Below, one piece after another: positions 40,987 through 55,025 of a DNA stretch of 64,000 nucleotides. The number at the start of each line of letters is the position of its first letter. Position 1 is the stretch's first letter. The notes below the pieces were generated by a model. It saw nothing but the letters and a program-made list of their open reading frames with translations, did not search any database and was not told where the DNA came from. Made by a program: the position numbers and the translations under genes. The stretch is from Flectonema sp. DT1601 (Eukaryota > Euglenozoa > Diplonemea > Diplonemida > Diplonemidae). The stretch covers positions 62,001 through 126,000 of the forward strand of contig OZ025807.1 of NCBI GenBank assembly GCA_964019425.1, in the 5' to 3' direction.

Positions 40987-41754
40987 TTAATGAACTTTAC
41001 TGAGATAGAAGTCCCAGAAGTTATTGAAAACGAATTCGAAACCTTTATCAGTTGGATGAATGCAATTATCACGCATATAAGCACCTGGTGAATATTTGTT
41101 TATGTCTGGCCTTCCTGGGGATGCGGCTGGATCACCGGCACCAGCCTGAATAGACCCGAGAAGGTTGATTGAGTTCACGAATTCGTATTTTGTAGAAAGA
41201 TGTTCCCAAACTCCCTGAAGACGCTCAAAATGAATATTAAAACAAGCAACGTCGTTATTGCAATGAGGGAACAGGATGCGAGGGAAATGACGACACAAGA
41301 CTCCGTTGTCGTCACCAAATCCCATTATATCATAACCGAAACCAACTACTTTAGTCTTTGAATTGGTGTGGTTCTTAACATAGCCAAGGATCGCTTCCAT
41401 GTTCTTGGTTACCATCGTTACAAGTTGGTTAGCACACTCTTCAGTTGATCCTCCCTTGTCAGCACAGCTTGGTAAGAACACTTGAGCATCATTTCCCATT
41501 AGTGTAAGCCACACAACTTTAACGTCAGTTTCATTTACCGCTTTTTCGAATCTATCCTTGTCTTTATCTTTTAACCAGCTGTCAGTAGTGCTGCCAGCTA
41601 CAGCAATATTATCAACGGTAAGACTGCTGTTGTGTCTCCTCAACATGTCCATGAATGGCTCTCTTCCATACGTTCCCCAGGAGTCACCAGCAATGACTAT
41701 ATCAGCTGCATTGCAACATGCGATAGTTGCAAATGTAAGTACCGTTCGGAACAT
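40987..41754 (-). CDS. Secreted SGNH/GDSL-type hydrolase
   Basis: The 255-residue protein from ATG 41754 has a signal peptide (MFRTVLTFATIACCNA). It then reads ADIVIAGDSWGTYG, the block I GDS motif with the nucleophile Ser; block III is LMGNDAQ (Asn), and the block V Asp/His pair is in DNCIHPTDKGF. The spacing fits SGNH hydrolases (lipases, sugar-ester esterases). Cysteines suggest disulphides in the mature protein. The substrate cannot be told; sugar acetyl esters or lipids are both possible. The frame runs upstream through a poly-Phe stretch that is only a T run, so the later ATG is preferred. TAA stop, no intron. Confidence 0.82.
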   Translation of the reverse strand: MFRTVLTFATIACCNAADIVIAGDSWGTYGREPFMDMLRRHNSSLTVDNIAVAGSTTDSWLKDKDKDRFEKAVNETDVKVVWLTLMGNDAQVFLPSCADKGGSTEECANQLVTMVTKNMEAILGYVKNHTNSKTKVVGFGYDIMGFGDDNGVLCRHFPRILFPHCNNDVACFNIHFERLQGVWEHLSTKYEFVNSINLLGSIQAGAGDPAASPGRPDINKYSPGAYMRDNCIHPTDKGFEFVFNNFWDFYLSKVH

Positions 41755-42059
41755 GGTTTTTTTTGTTTTTTTTGAATGAGAAAAAAAAAAAAAAAAAAAA
41801 AAAGCTGCTGCTGCTAATAAAACAATAATGATTATTTCTAATACAAAATCAATCAAACCACAGATGACAGACGAGACGTCCCCGAACAAAGTTCCACAAT
41901 AAAAAAAAAAAAAAATTAAGTTAACAACAGATAACAGAGTAGTTGCACTAATTTTTTTTTTTTTTTAAAATTTTAGTGTTAAGGTATACGTGTGCTGCCT
42001 ACACTTCATTGCCATGCCGACAGATATAAGATCAGATATATGTTTAGCAATGAACAAAA

Positions 42060-42090
<31 letters not shown>

Positions 42091-43032
42091 CATCTCTGAA
42101 ATAACTTTTTGTTGTTACTGTAGTCGACAACTCTTATTGCATAGTAAAAGTTGTGGTTTTCGAGAATAGCTTGTTGGTTAGTTTAATTCACCTTTTCTAA
42201 TATGGGATTCTTCGTGTTTTGTTAGTTAGTATTAATAATTATCAGTTAATCAAATAAATCAAACGCAAAATTTTGTAGGACACAACAAACAAAATTAAGG
42301 ATAGCAAGTCAGAACTGAGACTGCGGAGGAACCTCTGTGACCCGTATCAGAGGACCTCATCACATCAGGTATCTGTAACCCGCAAAAACCAGCGATAATT
42401 TCAGCCTCAGCTGTCCAGCTTGCCCAGATGAACTTACAAGTTGAAAACAACAAAAAAAAACGAAAATGATGCGGGGGAAGGGGAGACGGGAACATATACA
42501 TTTTCACATGCCATTTACTTAATCCTTCTTCATGAATAATCACATTTGTCAAATGCCGCCATAAAAACAAGATAAATAAATCTTTTCAATTAAGGCTGCT
42601 ACATTCCTAAAAATGTCCCAAAGTATTAATATTTAAAAAAAAGGGACTACTGAAAGTTCTAAAAAGCGAAGTATCACAACAATGGGTCAATATGAATAAA
42701 TTATACCGATCCGTAAGTCAAAAAGGAATCTCAGATGAGAACCTGTATCAAAAAAACACCTGTAAACTTTAAGAGAAGTTTTAGAAAAAAAAAAAAGGGG
42801 GAAACCAAATCTTAAAAAACCTCAATGAATATAAAATTTTCATCGAAAAAGAAAAAATGAGGGTTTTTTGGGCCCTACTCACAAAGAAAAAAAAATTAAA
42901 AAAAAAAAAAAAAAAACCGCAGAAAACTAGAACCGCAGAACAGACATGATAATTTTTTTTAAAAATAAAATTCCTTCAAAAGTAGTATTTGATGGCAATC
43001 TCATTGACAGAACCAACGAAAATTCAAAAAAG

Positions 43033-43071
<39 letters not shown>

Positions 43072-43787
43072 GTTTTTATCACATTTGACTCACCCACTAA
43101 GTATACCAACAAACTGATATCGAACACGTGCTACCAATTCGATTTGAAGGCATAGAAATATTTTGAATAAAACTTATGAAGAAATGAATATCCGTATTAT
43201 ACCACAATTAACTAAAACAAAAACGTTAATTATGATACGGTTGATTAAAGCTAGGTAAACACTCTGCGCATAATAGAAGTACAATAAATGCTGCCAACTT
43301 ATCTGCATACACGTCTCTTCTTCCGTGTTGTCATTCAGTGCAGTCCAGAATCAAATTATTAAATTACGAATTAATCGTGAGCCCTGAGAAACCAAAACCA
43401 GGGTATAATGTATTTACAGCAGAGTGTAGCTGTTACCTGTAAATCAACTTGTCAATGAAATTATTAAATAAATGACTTTTTTTTTTTTTTTTTAAAAAAA
43501 AATGAGTTAGCCTACAAAGCCAAAATATAACACCCACATTAAATAAATTAAGGTAGCGTTATCACAGAATGCAGTTGATGACAAAAAGTTCTACTATGCA
43601 GATATTGGGAGAGTTCGTCTCTATGACGAAAAAGTTGCAAAGTACTATTGTATCACTGGAATTCCCATGTGATTGTGTGTGATCACAGAATATTCATTAA
43701 CACAGTCTGAGCAAAGGAATTCTCGTGATCAAGTTTCTGTCTCCAAAATTAATGACAAGTGCTGAGGTGTGAAGAGGGGTAGAACGA
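41755..43787. other. Spacer, about 2 kb, homopolymer-rich
   Basis: Contains A runs at about 41780-41803, 42064-42090 and 43031-43069 (up to about 30 bases) and T runs. No open frame with coding character and no RNA gene are recognised. Confidence 0.6.
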
Positions 43788-45464
43788 TTATTTTGTGTCG
43801 TATTCTTCAGCAGTAGGATCATAACGTAGCAAGCCATGCTCAGTAATCATACGTTCTAAAACGATTGACCACTTCTCTGCAATATGGCGATATTTTTCAA
43901 GCCTTTCTGGAGGCCCCTTTGAGAGTTTTAAACCTTTACGATCTGTCCACGCTTGCTTCTCAAGAGCAGGCGATGCATGACTACAGAAAAGCATCGCCTT
44001 ATCATAAAGACCGTGTCCTGAACACTTACCACTATTCCAGGAACTTGCTTCATCACAACGGGGCTTCACTCTTTGAAATCCTGAAAAAGTTTTTTCGCTA
44101 AAAGTTAAAAGTTTATCCGCCGTGTTCAGCTTTTTAAGATCAGTCATTTTCAACAATCTGAAATTATCTGCTGGAAATTTTTTCAACCAATAATTCAATC
44201 CTAAAGCTGTGAACCCAAATGGAAGATACATAACCTGATTTCTTTTATGTGGATCATATAAACACCATCTTAGTGCTTGATAAGTTAAATCAATGGATTC
44301 AAGAATAGGTTCTGGGTCAGTAAGTAACCTCTTACAGATGGTAATATTCATTAGTATTTTATGCTGTTGATCAAGTCTATCAGCAAACACAGGAAGAGTT
44401 TCAGGTCCCCATCCCCAGTCATTTCTCAACTCAGAAAACAATAAGTAATGTGAATACGCTCTATCGAATGCATTTCTATGAGTTACTAAGAATGTTGGTG
44501 TAAAAGGAGCTCCTTGAAGGTCTTGATGAAGTGCCTGAGCTGCTTTTGGTATCATAAGTGAGTCTGGTGTGCTGTCAATCAGTTTCCATTTATCGGAGTC
44601 GGGTTCTACTGGAGGAAATCTCATGACATTAATGAATCCTCTTATTGTGTCAGCATACCTTCCTATCTCAGGATATGTCCACCATTCTTTAGGTGGGTCC
44701 CATCTCCTGAATCCTGTTCGGTTCCAAATTCGAAAAGGAAGCATTTCAGGAGAATCCATGTAGACAGGTTCTCCTCCAGGACCTCGTTCTGCTGGCCATC
44801 TTGCGTTTGCACTTGGATATGGTATTTGACTACTGTTTCCTGTCATTGAAAATCTGATGCACGCATCAAGAAATGTTGTTCCAGTCTTCGGAGGACCTAA
44901 TAAGAAGAATTGAGGTCTCTGTCTTGCTCTCCAATGAGGTGGATAACCAAACTTCATCGCTAAGTTATAAGCTGCAATCCCAGTTGGTGCTGGAGAAACG
45001 TCGGGTAACCCCAGCCCTTGTTGCTCAAGTGGATGCTCAGGAAATCTGATGTGTTTTGATATCATTCTGGCAGGAAATGGCATACTATCAATATGCCGGG
45101 CATGATCTTCAGGTGTTGGTCTCTCCTTTTGAAGATACGAATACATAACTTCGAGTTTTGAGTTTCTCTTTGAATTAGTTTTGTCTTTTGCTTTTCGAAG
45201 CGGCCATAGAAACCCTCCTTCTAAACCATCAACCTTCTCACTTATATTGTAATCAGATCTTCCCGTATCTGGTTGTGCGCCATGATTAAATATAATATCT
45301 TCGTTTTTATTGATTTCAGCTGGAGTTGGAGTTGGAGTTGGAGTCCCAGTTGTATTTCTTTCGGTAGGAAATTTCACTACCGGTAGATCAACAGCAATAA
45401 AGAAGTGATGGATTACTATCAACAGACCAGCAATTGAGAAAGACACCTCCAGTAGTCGAGGCAT
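43788..45464 (-). CDS. Golgi-type carbohydrate sulfotransferase (type II membrane)
   Basis: Transfers sulfate from PAPS to glycans in the secretory pathway. The 558-residue protein from ATG 45464 has a short cytosolic end, one membrane anchor (about 8-26), a stem with a Thr-Pro repeat (TPTPTPTPAE) and a luminal domain. The 5'-phosphosulfate loop is LLGPPKTGTTFLDA (about 190-205), and the 3'-phosphate motif is VTHRNAFDRAYSHYLLF. WKLIDSTPDSLM and later Trp-rich segments fit the chondroitin/GalNAc sulfotransferase group. The C-terminal region has four Cys. Together with the UDP-sugar pyrophosphorylase and the membrane methyltransferase it points to a surface glycocalyx with modified sugars. The frame extends two codons upstream but without ATG. 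Confidence 0.88.
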   Translation of the reverse strand: MPRLLEVSFSIAGLLIVIHHFFIAVDLPVVKFPTERNTTGTPTPTPTPAEINKNEDIIFNHGAQPDTGRSDYNISEKVDGLEGGFLWPLRKAKDKTNSKRNSKLEVMYSYLQKERPTPEDHARHIDSMPFPARMISKHIRFPEHPLEQQGLGLPDVSPAPTGIAAYNLAMKFGYPPHWRARQRPQFFLLGPPKTGTTFLDACIRFSMTGNSSQIPYPSANARWPAERGPGGEPVYMDSPEMLPFRIWNRTGFRRWDPPKEWWTYPEIGRYADTIRGFINVMRFPPVEPDSDKWKLIDSTPDSLMIPKAAQALHQDLQGAPFTPTFLVTHRNAFDRAYSHYLLFSELRNDWGWGPETLPVFADRLDQQHKILMNITICKRLLTDPEPILESIDLTYQALRWCLYDPHKRNQVMYLPFGFTALGLNYWLKKFPADNFRLLKMTDLKKLNTADKLLTFSEKTFSGFQRVKPRCDEASSWNSGKCSGHGLYDKAMLFCSHASPALEKQAWTDRKGLKLSKGPPERLEKYRHIAEKWSIVLERMITEHGLLRYDPTAEEYDTK

Positions 45465-46737
45465 CACCAATGATCATGTGAATGACTGTTTGTGAGAGAA
45501 GTGAATAAAGTAGACTGGATTGCACACAACCTCGAGATCCGTGTGAATAACTGTTTTGTGAGAGAAATACAACGTAACTAATACCCAACTATTTGACAAC
45601 ACACAAGACGGACTCTCGTCACAATTCAACAAGAGTAAGTAACCACCATTGACAGTATAAGCTTAATAGTTAATAATAACAAAAGGAGTTGTTGCTAGGA
45701 AAGAAAAAAAAAAATAAGCAATTCCAAAAGTTGTCAACCACTTTAAATAAGTCGGGCTGCAAAAATAATCTTTTTTTATGTAGTGACATCGAATACGGTA
45801 ATCGAACGACAAGAATTAATCTACTTTTTTTTTTTTGATGCAAAAAAAAAAAAATATGAAAAGGCGGATGGGACACCGAATGGGTTAGGGGGGTGAATGT
45901 CTACACAGCCGACTAACTAAGCTACGGTTTTACAAAGACAAGAACAAAGATAACAGATTCACTGATACGAATGCGTAAGTGGAGGGAATCAGTCTACGGA
46001 TTTACAGACAGGCAGTGAGTACCCTTAAAGTATTGTCTGTAATCAAAACCGTATCATCGGCTAATATAACTACAACTCTTCTGAGAAGGATCTTATTTCA
46101 GATAGTACTCTACGAGGTATCAGCCATCAGATATGGCCGATTACAATAATTTAAAAAAAAAAAACAGAAATCAAGACACCCTAAATACATCAATGAAGGC
46201 GTTCGAATAACACAGGGAAAAGACTGCCGCTTGTATGACAATGCAAAGCGCATCGTTTTATAACAAACTGGTAATCAAAAAAAAAAAAAAACCTGTTCCG
46301 AGATAGATTAACGTTCTACCTCATCACAGGCAACACAAACTGCACGTTACAGAATTAGTTCAATATAAAATATACAGATCGAAAATTAATTCGCTTGCAC
46401 ATCCCGACAGCAAACAATCTAATAAATAAAAGTTATTCAATAAAGAACCAGTATGTAAGTTGTCTCGCCAAGAGACAAGACGATAGAGAGAGATGAGAGG
46501 TAAGGGTAAAACATTACGCTACGTACCCAATTCGGAGAAAGAATCAGAATCTGGGGCGATTACATAACGATTCGGATAACAAAAAAAAAAAAAAAAATTG
46601 GTTTTAAATAGAATTATTGAAAGTTTTGTAAGAATCCATTTGCATCATAACAACTTAACGATAAATTTGAATATCTGTTGAGGATTACTCTTTTAGGACT
46701 TACTTTTTTTAAAAAAAAAAAAAGACAAAACAGTTAA
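45465..46737. other. Spacer, about 1.3 kb, no recognised gene
   Basis: AT-rich with moderate A and T runs. Short open frames on the minus strand (45388-45588, 45670-45876) lack domains. No RNA gene is seen. Confidence 0.5.
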
Positions 46738-47442
46738 TCATTGCACACGAATATCTACAATCCTCTTGTACGATGGTTCACTCCGAAAGACACCTGATGA
46801 GACAATCAGAATAATATTAAAACATCCGATTAAAAGGCAAATACCAAACAACGGTATGGCATAACTAATCTCAAAAATATCACTAAATCTGATAGACACA
46901 GCAGAGAGTCCCATCACCAATGACGGGTACTCATGGCATGTGTACGGATAAGAGAATATTAAAGAAGATTGAAATACAATAACAGCAAAGATTATCGTGA
47001 GGATTCCTTGAAGGCAAAGGGACAGCATTGCTGATGAAGTATTTCCCTTGCTAATTACCAACATAGAGCAAGCGACAGATAACACTGAAATAATAATAGC
47101 CATCACCACCGAAACCATTATTATTTCACCTATTAATAAATGGTCGTCACACTTATACAGTTTTGTGAAATGAGACGGGTGAGGATCAGTTTTTTCCATT
47201 CTGTTGTAGGTTGTAATTCCATTACCAGAATTCCACTCACGTCCGTACATATCACCGAATACTCCAATTGAGTATGGAAAACCTATCATTGGAAGTGATT
47301 GAATCCAAGCATTCCCAACCATCTTTTTCTCTTCTCTTATTTTAAACAAACTGCTTCCGTCAGTTAACACACTCGCCATCATCGCTGCACAGAGAAGTGT
47401 TGTGATTCCAATAATCGTAAAAACAGTAGTTCTTTGATGCAT
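46738..47442 (-). CDS. Tetraspan membrane protein, amastin/claudin-like topology
   Basis: The 234-residue protein from ATG 47442 (MHQRTTVF) has four hydrophobic segments: about 8-27, 108-138, 145-168 and 196-222. A long first outer loop (about 28-105) and a shorter second one give the spacing of claudins and of kinetoplastid amastins. The amastin signature motif is not evident, so this is a resemblance in layout only. Cys in the first loop (KLYKCDDH) and second loop (YTCHEY) may pair. The location is probably plasma membrane. The upstream part of the open frame is a T run without ATG. Confidence 0.65.
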   Translation of the reverse strand: MHQRTTVFTIIGITTLLCAAMMASVLTDGSSLFKIREEKKMVGNAWIQSLPMIGFPYSIGVFGDMYGREWNSGNGITTYNRMEKTDPHPSHFTKLYKCDDHLLIGEIIMVSVVMAIIISVLSVACSMLVISKGNTSSAMLSLCLQGILTIIFAVIVFQSSLIFSYPYTCHEYPSLVMGLSAVSIRFSDIFEISYAIPLFGICLLIGCFNIILIVSSGVFRSEPSYKRIVDIRVQ

Positions 47443-47759
47443 TTTTTTGGCAGATAATGTCGGACAAATATCCTGTGTGGGGTGATAGTTTGATAATGTA
47501 AAAAAAAAAAACAGTAACAACTTTAGTGACCGAGAATGAATAAAAAATTGATAGCTATCCTGTGTGGGGGATAAAAATGAGGAATTTTTGATTATTTTTT
47601 TTTTTGCAATACAATAAATTAAAAAAACAAAAAAAAAAATATGTTATAACTTGTGTCAACGAAAATACTAACAACCGCTAAAATACAAACACAAAACCCC
47701 TTTTTTTTTTTTTTTTTTTTAAAAAAAAACAAATTTTTTGAAGACACACCAGCGTACAA
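47443..47759. other. Homopolymer-rich spacer
   Basis: The direct repeat TATCCTGTGTGGGG occurs near 47470 and again near 47557. T and A runs lie near 47700-47730. No gene is seen. Confidence 0.5.
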
Positions 47760-48479
47760 CTACTTATCCTTATTCATTTCAGCTAGTTTTTGTGCTCTCA
47801 GTGCAACCAGTTTGCGTCTGTGTGAGACTATGATCCAACAAGCTTGAAGAAGAATTGTGACCAGCATGATTAAAATATATCCAATAATAATATATGTCCA
47901 GTAACCCTCGAATTCCTCATAGATATCAAGGTATAGTCTGTGATAAAATGGAAGCGCGTCTCTCTCACTTCTTTTTGCTGCGTGTTCGGTTCTTAGTTGT
48001 TCTACTCGACGTTTTACTTCTTTTTCTTTAATTTCATCCATGAAATTCTTATGTTGATTCGTTATGCTGTCTTTCATGTCTGCTTTCCATTTACAAATTT
48101 TATCACAAAGAGTTTCGTGATCATCTTCTCCTATTTTTCCTTTTTTAATATATTTTATTAAGTCATCTTCGATCTTCTCAACAGCCTCATCGCAATAAAG
48201 TCGACTGTCGCTGTCTTCACAAGCCGATTCAATTGTATCAATGGCAAACACGCTTTTCATCTGTTTTGATGCATTTTTATTTAATTTCTTCATAGCTTTT
48301 TGAATTCCTTTAACCATTTCTTCACATGCTCTGCATCTAGTAACCCCCTTTAGCTTTTCAGCTTGCTCCATTAGTTCATCTACATTTTCAGTGTCAGGAT
48401 TTATATCCCCAACACCAATCGATGATACTGCTTCTGGATAAAGCAGTATTAGTGTCAGAAGTGGGAATAGCAGACGCAT
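47760..48479 (-). CDS. Saposin-like type I membrane protein
   Basis: The 239-residue protein has a signal peptide (MRLLFPLLTLILLYPEAVSS). A six-Cys helical domain (about 45-135) has the saposin B order C49-x2-C52, C87, C96, C125, C129. A charged, coiled segment (about 140-185) leads to one membrane span (about 195-217, YIIIGYILIMLVTILLQACW) and a short basic tail. The CRACEEMVKGI start also resembles canopy-family proteins. The luminal saposin-like part could bind lipid or act as a chaperone; this is inference. ATG start, TAG or TAA type stop, no intron. Confidence 0.75.
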   Translation of the reverse strand: MRLLFPLLTLILLYPEAVSSIGVGDINPDTENVDELMEQAEKLKGVTRCRACEEMVKGIQKAMKKLNKNASKQMKSVFAIDTIESACEDSDSRLYCDEAVEKIEDDLIKYIKKGKIGEDDHETLCDKICKWKADMKDSITNQHKNFMDEIKEKEVKRRVEQLRTEHAAKRSERDALPFYHRLYLDIYEEFEGYWTYIIIGYILIMLVTILLQACWIIVSHRRKLVALRAQKLAEMNKDK

Positions 48480-50364
48480 TTTGTTTATTCGTTTTTTTTT
48501 TTTTTTTTTTTTTTTGGCTTTTTTAAAGTTTTAAAAAAAAAAGTAAATTAGACTTGTTTGGTGGGGGATCGAAATCATTAATTTAGTCGCGTGGATGTCT
48601 CGCATCACATAAATACATTTTTTTTATGATCTGACAGACTTAACTAACTTAACGAAACGCTACCTACGACAGATAACCACAACTACAGCGAGCCGGTTTA
48701 ATTAAAACGCTCTTTTTTTTTTTTTTTTTTTTTTTTTCCTTCTACCAGTTGTCTCTCTTCTTTTTTTTTTTTTTTCCTCCCTCCCGCATTTAATTTTTTC
48801 GCACAAAGTAATACTACAGGATTTTCTGAACGAGGAAAAAGCAGCATATACGTGCACTGTAATAATATTGTTTGTTTACAGTAAATCACTGTGCAGGCTG
48901 CAGTGGTTACCATCTGAACACTGTCAGGTTGGTATGGTCTGTAATTGACCCTGAGAACCGATGCTATAAAAATGCGGAAAGGACTGCAATCAGTAAAACT
49001 GAAAGTCACAGCAATATCGCAGGACTACGTGCCGATCCACCTCCCAAAATAAAGAGCGTGGTTAGTACAGAGACGACAGTAATCTAATATAAAACACATA
49101 TTAGGGGAAGTATTAAGCGAGGGAAAAGCGGGGAAACAAATAAAGACGAAAAAAAAAAAAAAAAAAAACATAAAGAGGGGGAGTGAGGGAAGGGAGGTTT
49201 TTCGCACATTATTTAGAGTTCTTTCTTTTTTTTTGATTAAATATGTTTGGCTATGACTTTCAGATTTAGATGCAGTATATTTTCACGGATTTGTAATTCC
49301 CAACATCAGTGTCTTAATGCTGTCTACATAAACAGGCTACAGATACACAGCAACCCCGAGAAAGCATCTCACAGGGCTTTGGGAAAAAGAGGAGTTGTGC
49401 AAAAGTACCCCTCCTTGCTTAAATATGTGATACCGACGGAGCTGACCACGAGTCACAAGACATGAAGTCAGAAAAAAAAAGAAGAAGAAAAAAAAGGAAA
49501 CCTGATGCTGAACAGAATTGAGGGGTGGGGAATAGGGTGGTGAAAACGTGTGTTGAAAAAAAAAAAAAAAAAGAGGGTTTTTTTTTTTTTAAACCTGCTT
49601 TTAATTCTAGTCGTTTATTCGCTGAATCCTATTGTCTATCACAATATGTAACGCTTACTTTAGCTGAGGAAATTTCTTTTTTTTAATTTAGCACAGTGTG
49701 ACCACAAGCAAAAAGTAAGCAACCGCGCAAGCTGTGGCAGCGGTACCGAAGTGACGAAAGTAATTTAAGTTTCGCAAGCTAAGGGGTAGGGAAGAAGGAG
49801 AGAACAAAAAAAAGAAAACCATGAAAACTAAGTAGGTTCGACACCGTTAACGTATTTTCATCTGATAACTGATTGGTGTCGGGTGCAACAGCATATCGCT
49901 TCCTAACAGCCCATGCCTTTATATCTATTTCATTCACTGTACGTAGTACAACTATGTCAAACTAAAGTGTTTGACCTGTGAGAAAATCGCTCTCGCCTGA
50001 TTAAAAGCGAGTTGACAAAAAAAAAAAAAAAAAGGGAAAAACAAACATAACAAGAACCAATAGTTCATACGGTGCTTATCTTATATAGAGAAGCCTGACA
50101 ATGATTTCGATATAACGAAATGACTAAAAGCATACACGAAGGGAGACTTTTTTTTTTATCCCGTCGGTGGCACCTTTACGTACCTTGTCGTCCTACTTTA
50201 CCTTTTTTACGAAATGGTCTCCGAGTGCAAACGGGTGGCGCACAGCTGCGCCTGAAAAGACGGCCCGCCACAAAAAATAATTCGACCAGGGATCGATCTT
50301 GTGTAGTATCAACGGCAAACTAGGGGGAAGTGAAAAAGAAAAAAAACTTCTTTTGCAGAGAAAA
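48480..50364. other. Spacer, about 1.9 kb, no recognised gene
   Basis: Contains T runs (48491-48515, 48713-48737) and A runs (49149-49168, 49555-49572, 50018-50034). Several short frames on both strands show no domain or composition typical of the genes here. Confidence 0.55.
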
Positions 50365-52722
<2,358 letters not shown>

Positions 52723-53206
52723 ATCATTTACTATCTACTTATACAGTGGTGGTGTTATTCCCCAATACCTGCAGTCACTACGAAAACCTGGTGTGAAGGA
52801 ACTATATTTTTTTTTATCAAAAAAAATTAAAACATCACCCAACACAATAAATTCCAATATAAGGAGAGGTGTAACTGACTACTAAAATACGACTAAAACA
52901 CTTTAAACAGAGTTTACTTAAATTGCAACCTAGCATGGAATGGATAAAATGAGAAGGTCAACTGACCAAGAGCCTGCTGCCAGTGCCTATAATTTCAGAT
53001 AAGGTAAATACTTCTTAACAGCTTTTAAGGATACATTCGATCAGGAATAAATTAAAAAAAACCAAAACAGACTGCATACAAAGTGAATGAAACACTGCAT
53101 CATTCACTCCCTTCAGAAGCTCTGTAAAGCACTCCGTGAAGTTTACATAAAAAATAAAAAGTTGGATGGTTTACAGCACCCGTTTTCATTATTCTCTTAA
53201 TAAGAT
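52723..53206. other. Spacer without recognised gene
   Basis: AT-rich. No open frame or RNA gene is supported. Confidence 0.5.
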
Positions 53207-54527
53207 TTATGAAATTAAATTTATTTTTGCTCGATTTTGTGAGAAGTGTGATAAGTTGTGTGTTGGCTCCAATGAAGAATTTTGATCAGCCGGCCAAATG
53301 TTGGTTGCCGGTTTTGGATGACAAAGACGTCCTCTATGGGATGCTGATGGCGACAGAACATCAAAGAAAGATTTATCAGGTGATGTGGGTATCACTTTCA
53401 GGGGTTGTGTTCTGCGGCCGTGTCGGACAATTTTCCCTCGAGGGACTTCTGCTGAACATGAGTCTCCGTAACATCGCTTGCCATATTTTTCGGATTTAAT
53501 CTGCCATCCTAAGTTTACCAATCCTTTTTGACTCTCTCTTTTTGGAAGATCACTTTGTTGATGAATTCTTCCTCCACGACCACCTCTCATTGGGCTCAGT
53601 GGTCCGGCATATCCGTGAGCTAGCAACTCCATCATTTTTGACTCTGGCATATTGCTGCTGTTGCTGTTAATAATTAGAGTTAGTGAAAAGACTTATTAAT
53701 GTTTGACTACTAAATAATAATATAAGTTGTGGTTATGCGATGTACCTCTCTCTTAATCTCTTCTCCGATATTTTGTATAAGACTGATGTTTCTGCTTTTG
53801 ATTGTTTACATATTTCCATTATAGATGCGAGACTTCTGCTAGAGTTCGATTTCAATCCATAAGCTGCTGCATGTTCTTCAAAACATCTCCAAAGAGAAGG
53901 ATCAGTGATCGCAAGTCGTAAGTTCTTCTCCAACTCATTATTCCCTAAGGTTCCCAGTCCATTTCTTTTTAGTGCTTCGATAACATCGAATCCCAACTTG
54001 TGGAAGGTCTCAATATCTGTCTCGTGCAAATCTAATTGTGGTAAAATCCATTGCATTGGCAGGAGATGTTTCTTTAATATAACAGCTAAGATACAAACAA
54101 TTCTCGGTGTTGTCCACTCCGAAAGATCAGCAGACTTCAATGTTGGAACAGCTTTTTTTAAATAATTCGTCTGCAAAGTCCTTGACAAGTGTAAACAGTG
54201 TAACACATCAATTACATCTTCGACGTGGTAGTTTGCTGGAGACAGTGTTTGCATTCTTTCTTGTATCTTTTTTTTTTTCTTTTTACTGCTCCACCTCAGA
54301 ATAATTCTTGCAACCTTCCCACTGTACTCAATTGCTTCTTTGGAAGCATCCCAAAACTCTTTACTGTCTTCATCAAGAACCTTCAGTCCCTTAATTACTT
54401 CCAGTAGTTGGTTCAGATCGTTTCTTTTTTCTGGTGAAGTCTTATTTCTATAAAGTTGCAATGAGAGGACGGCTACCTCTCCCTGCTTACCTGCGATGAT
54501 TCTGCGCACCAACTGGGCCGGTTTCAT
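53207..54527 (-). CDS. Helical protein of unknown function (probably two exons)
   Basis: Exon 1 (54527-53746) encodes 260 mostly helical residues from MKPAQLVRRII. Exon 2 (53663-53207) adds a basic, low-complexity tail. The proposed 82-base intron (53664-53745) has a weak donor GTACAT but a good CACTAAC branch-like site and AACAG acceptor, and the phase closes exactly into SNSSNMPESKMMELL. Total is 412 residues. The helical part, with units such as VEDVIDVLHCLHLSRTLQTN and WTTPRIVCILAVILKK, resembles the helical repeats of FASTK/RAP-type and other organellar RNA-binding proteins, but no RAP domain is seen. If the intron is not real there are two genes: 264 residues ending RERYIA, and 147 residues starting MPESKMM. 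Confidence 0.6.
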
Positions 54528-55025
54528 GTTTCACATAGTACCTGATGAAGCAAATGCCACACTTGTTTACAATTAAAACCCCTGTTCTACCTCATGACCG
54601 GAGAACTTCAGCTGAACAAATCAGTTTTCTGGAGTTGGCGATTTCGGAAATTTCTTTTTTGGTTAAAGTTGGTTGAAGTTAGAAAAAGAAAAAAAAAAAA
54701 AAAAAAAAAAGAAAATTATTATTTTCTTAAGAAGAAAAGGAAAAGGCAGCGCAGCAGGAAACCATTCTTACAGTGAAATCTATCAAAAGATTTGACTGTA
54801 GTGTTTTTTACTTTCCTTCTCTTGCGCGCGTGAACACAGCAGATAGAACATTATAACAACCGTCGAATTAGTGTGATTCGAACGCTCAAAAAAGGACAAC
54901 CTCAAAAAACCGTAATGGGTACTTTTAAAAAAAAAAAGTGAATTTTTTTTTTCTCGAAAAAAACAGAATCGTTTCTTCTACCATTCCAAAAAAAATCGCA
55001 GAACTAAAGTTTGTTACCAAGCTTC
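54528..55025. other. Spacer without recognised gene
   Basis: Contains A runs near 54690-54710 and 54927-54937 and T runs. A + strand frame (54594-54776) is Lys-rich because of the A run and is not accepted. Confidence 0.5.

Noticed and set aside
42295-42570. 91-codon minus-strand frame
   Set aside because: No recognisable domain, unusual composition and no support from context.
50120-50323. 67-codon + strand frame with an Arg-rich end
   Set aside because: Opposite to all genes, no domain, no conserved pattern.
54860-54900. GTTCGAATC on the minus strand, like a tRNA T-loop
   Set aside because: The flanking bases do not form a T stem and no anticodon or acceptor arm could be found.
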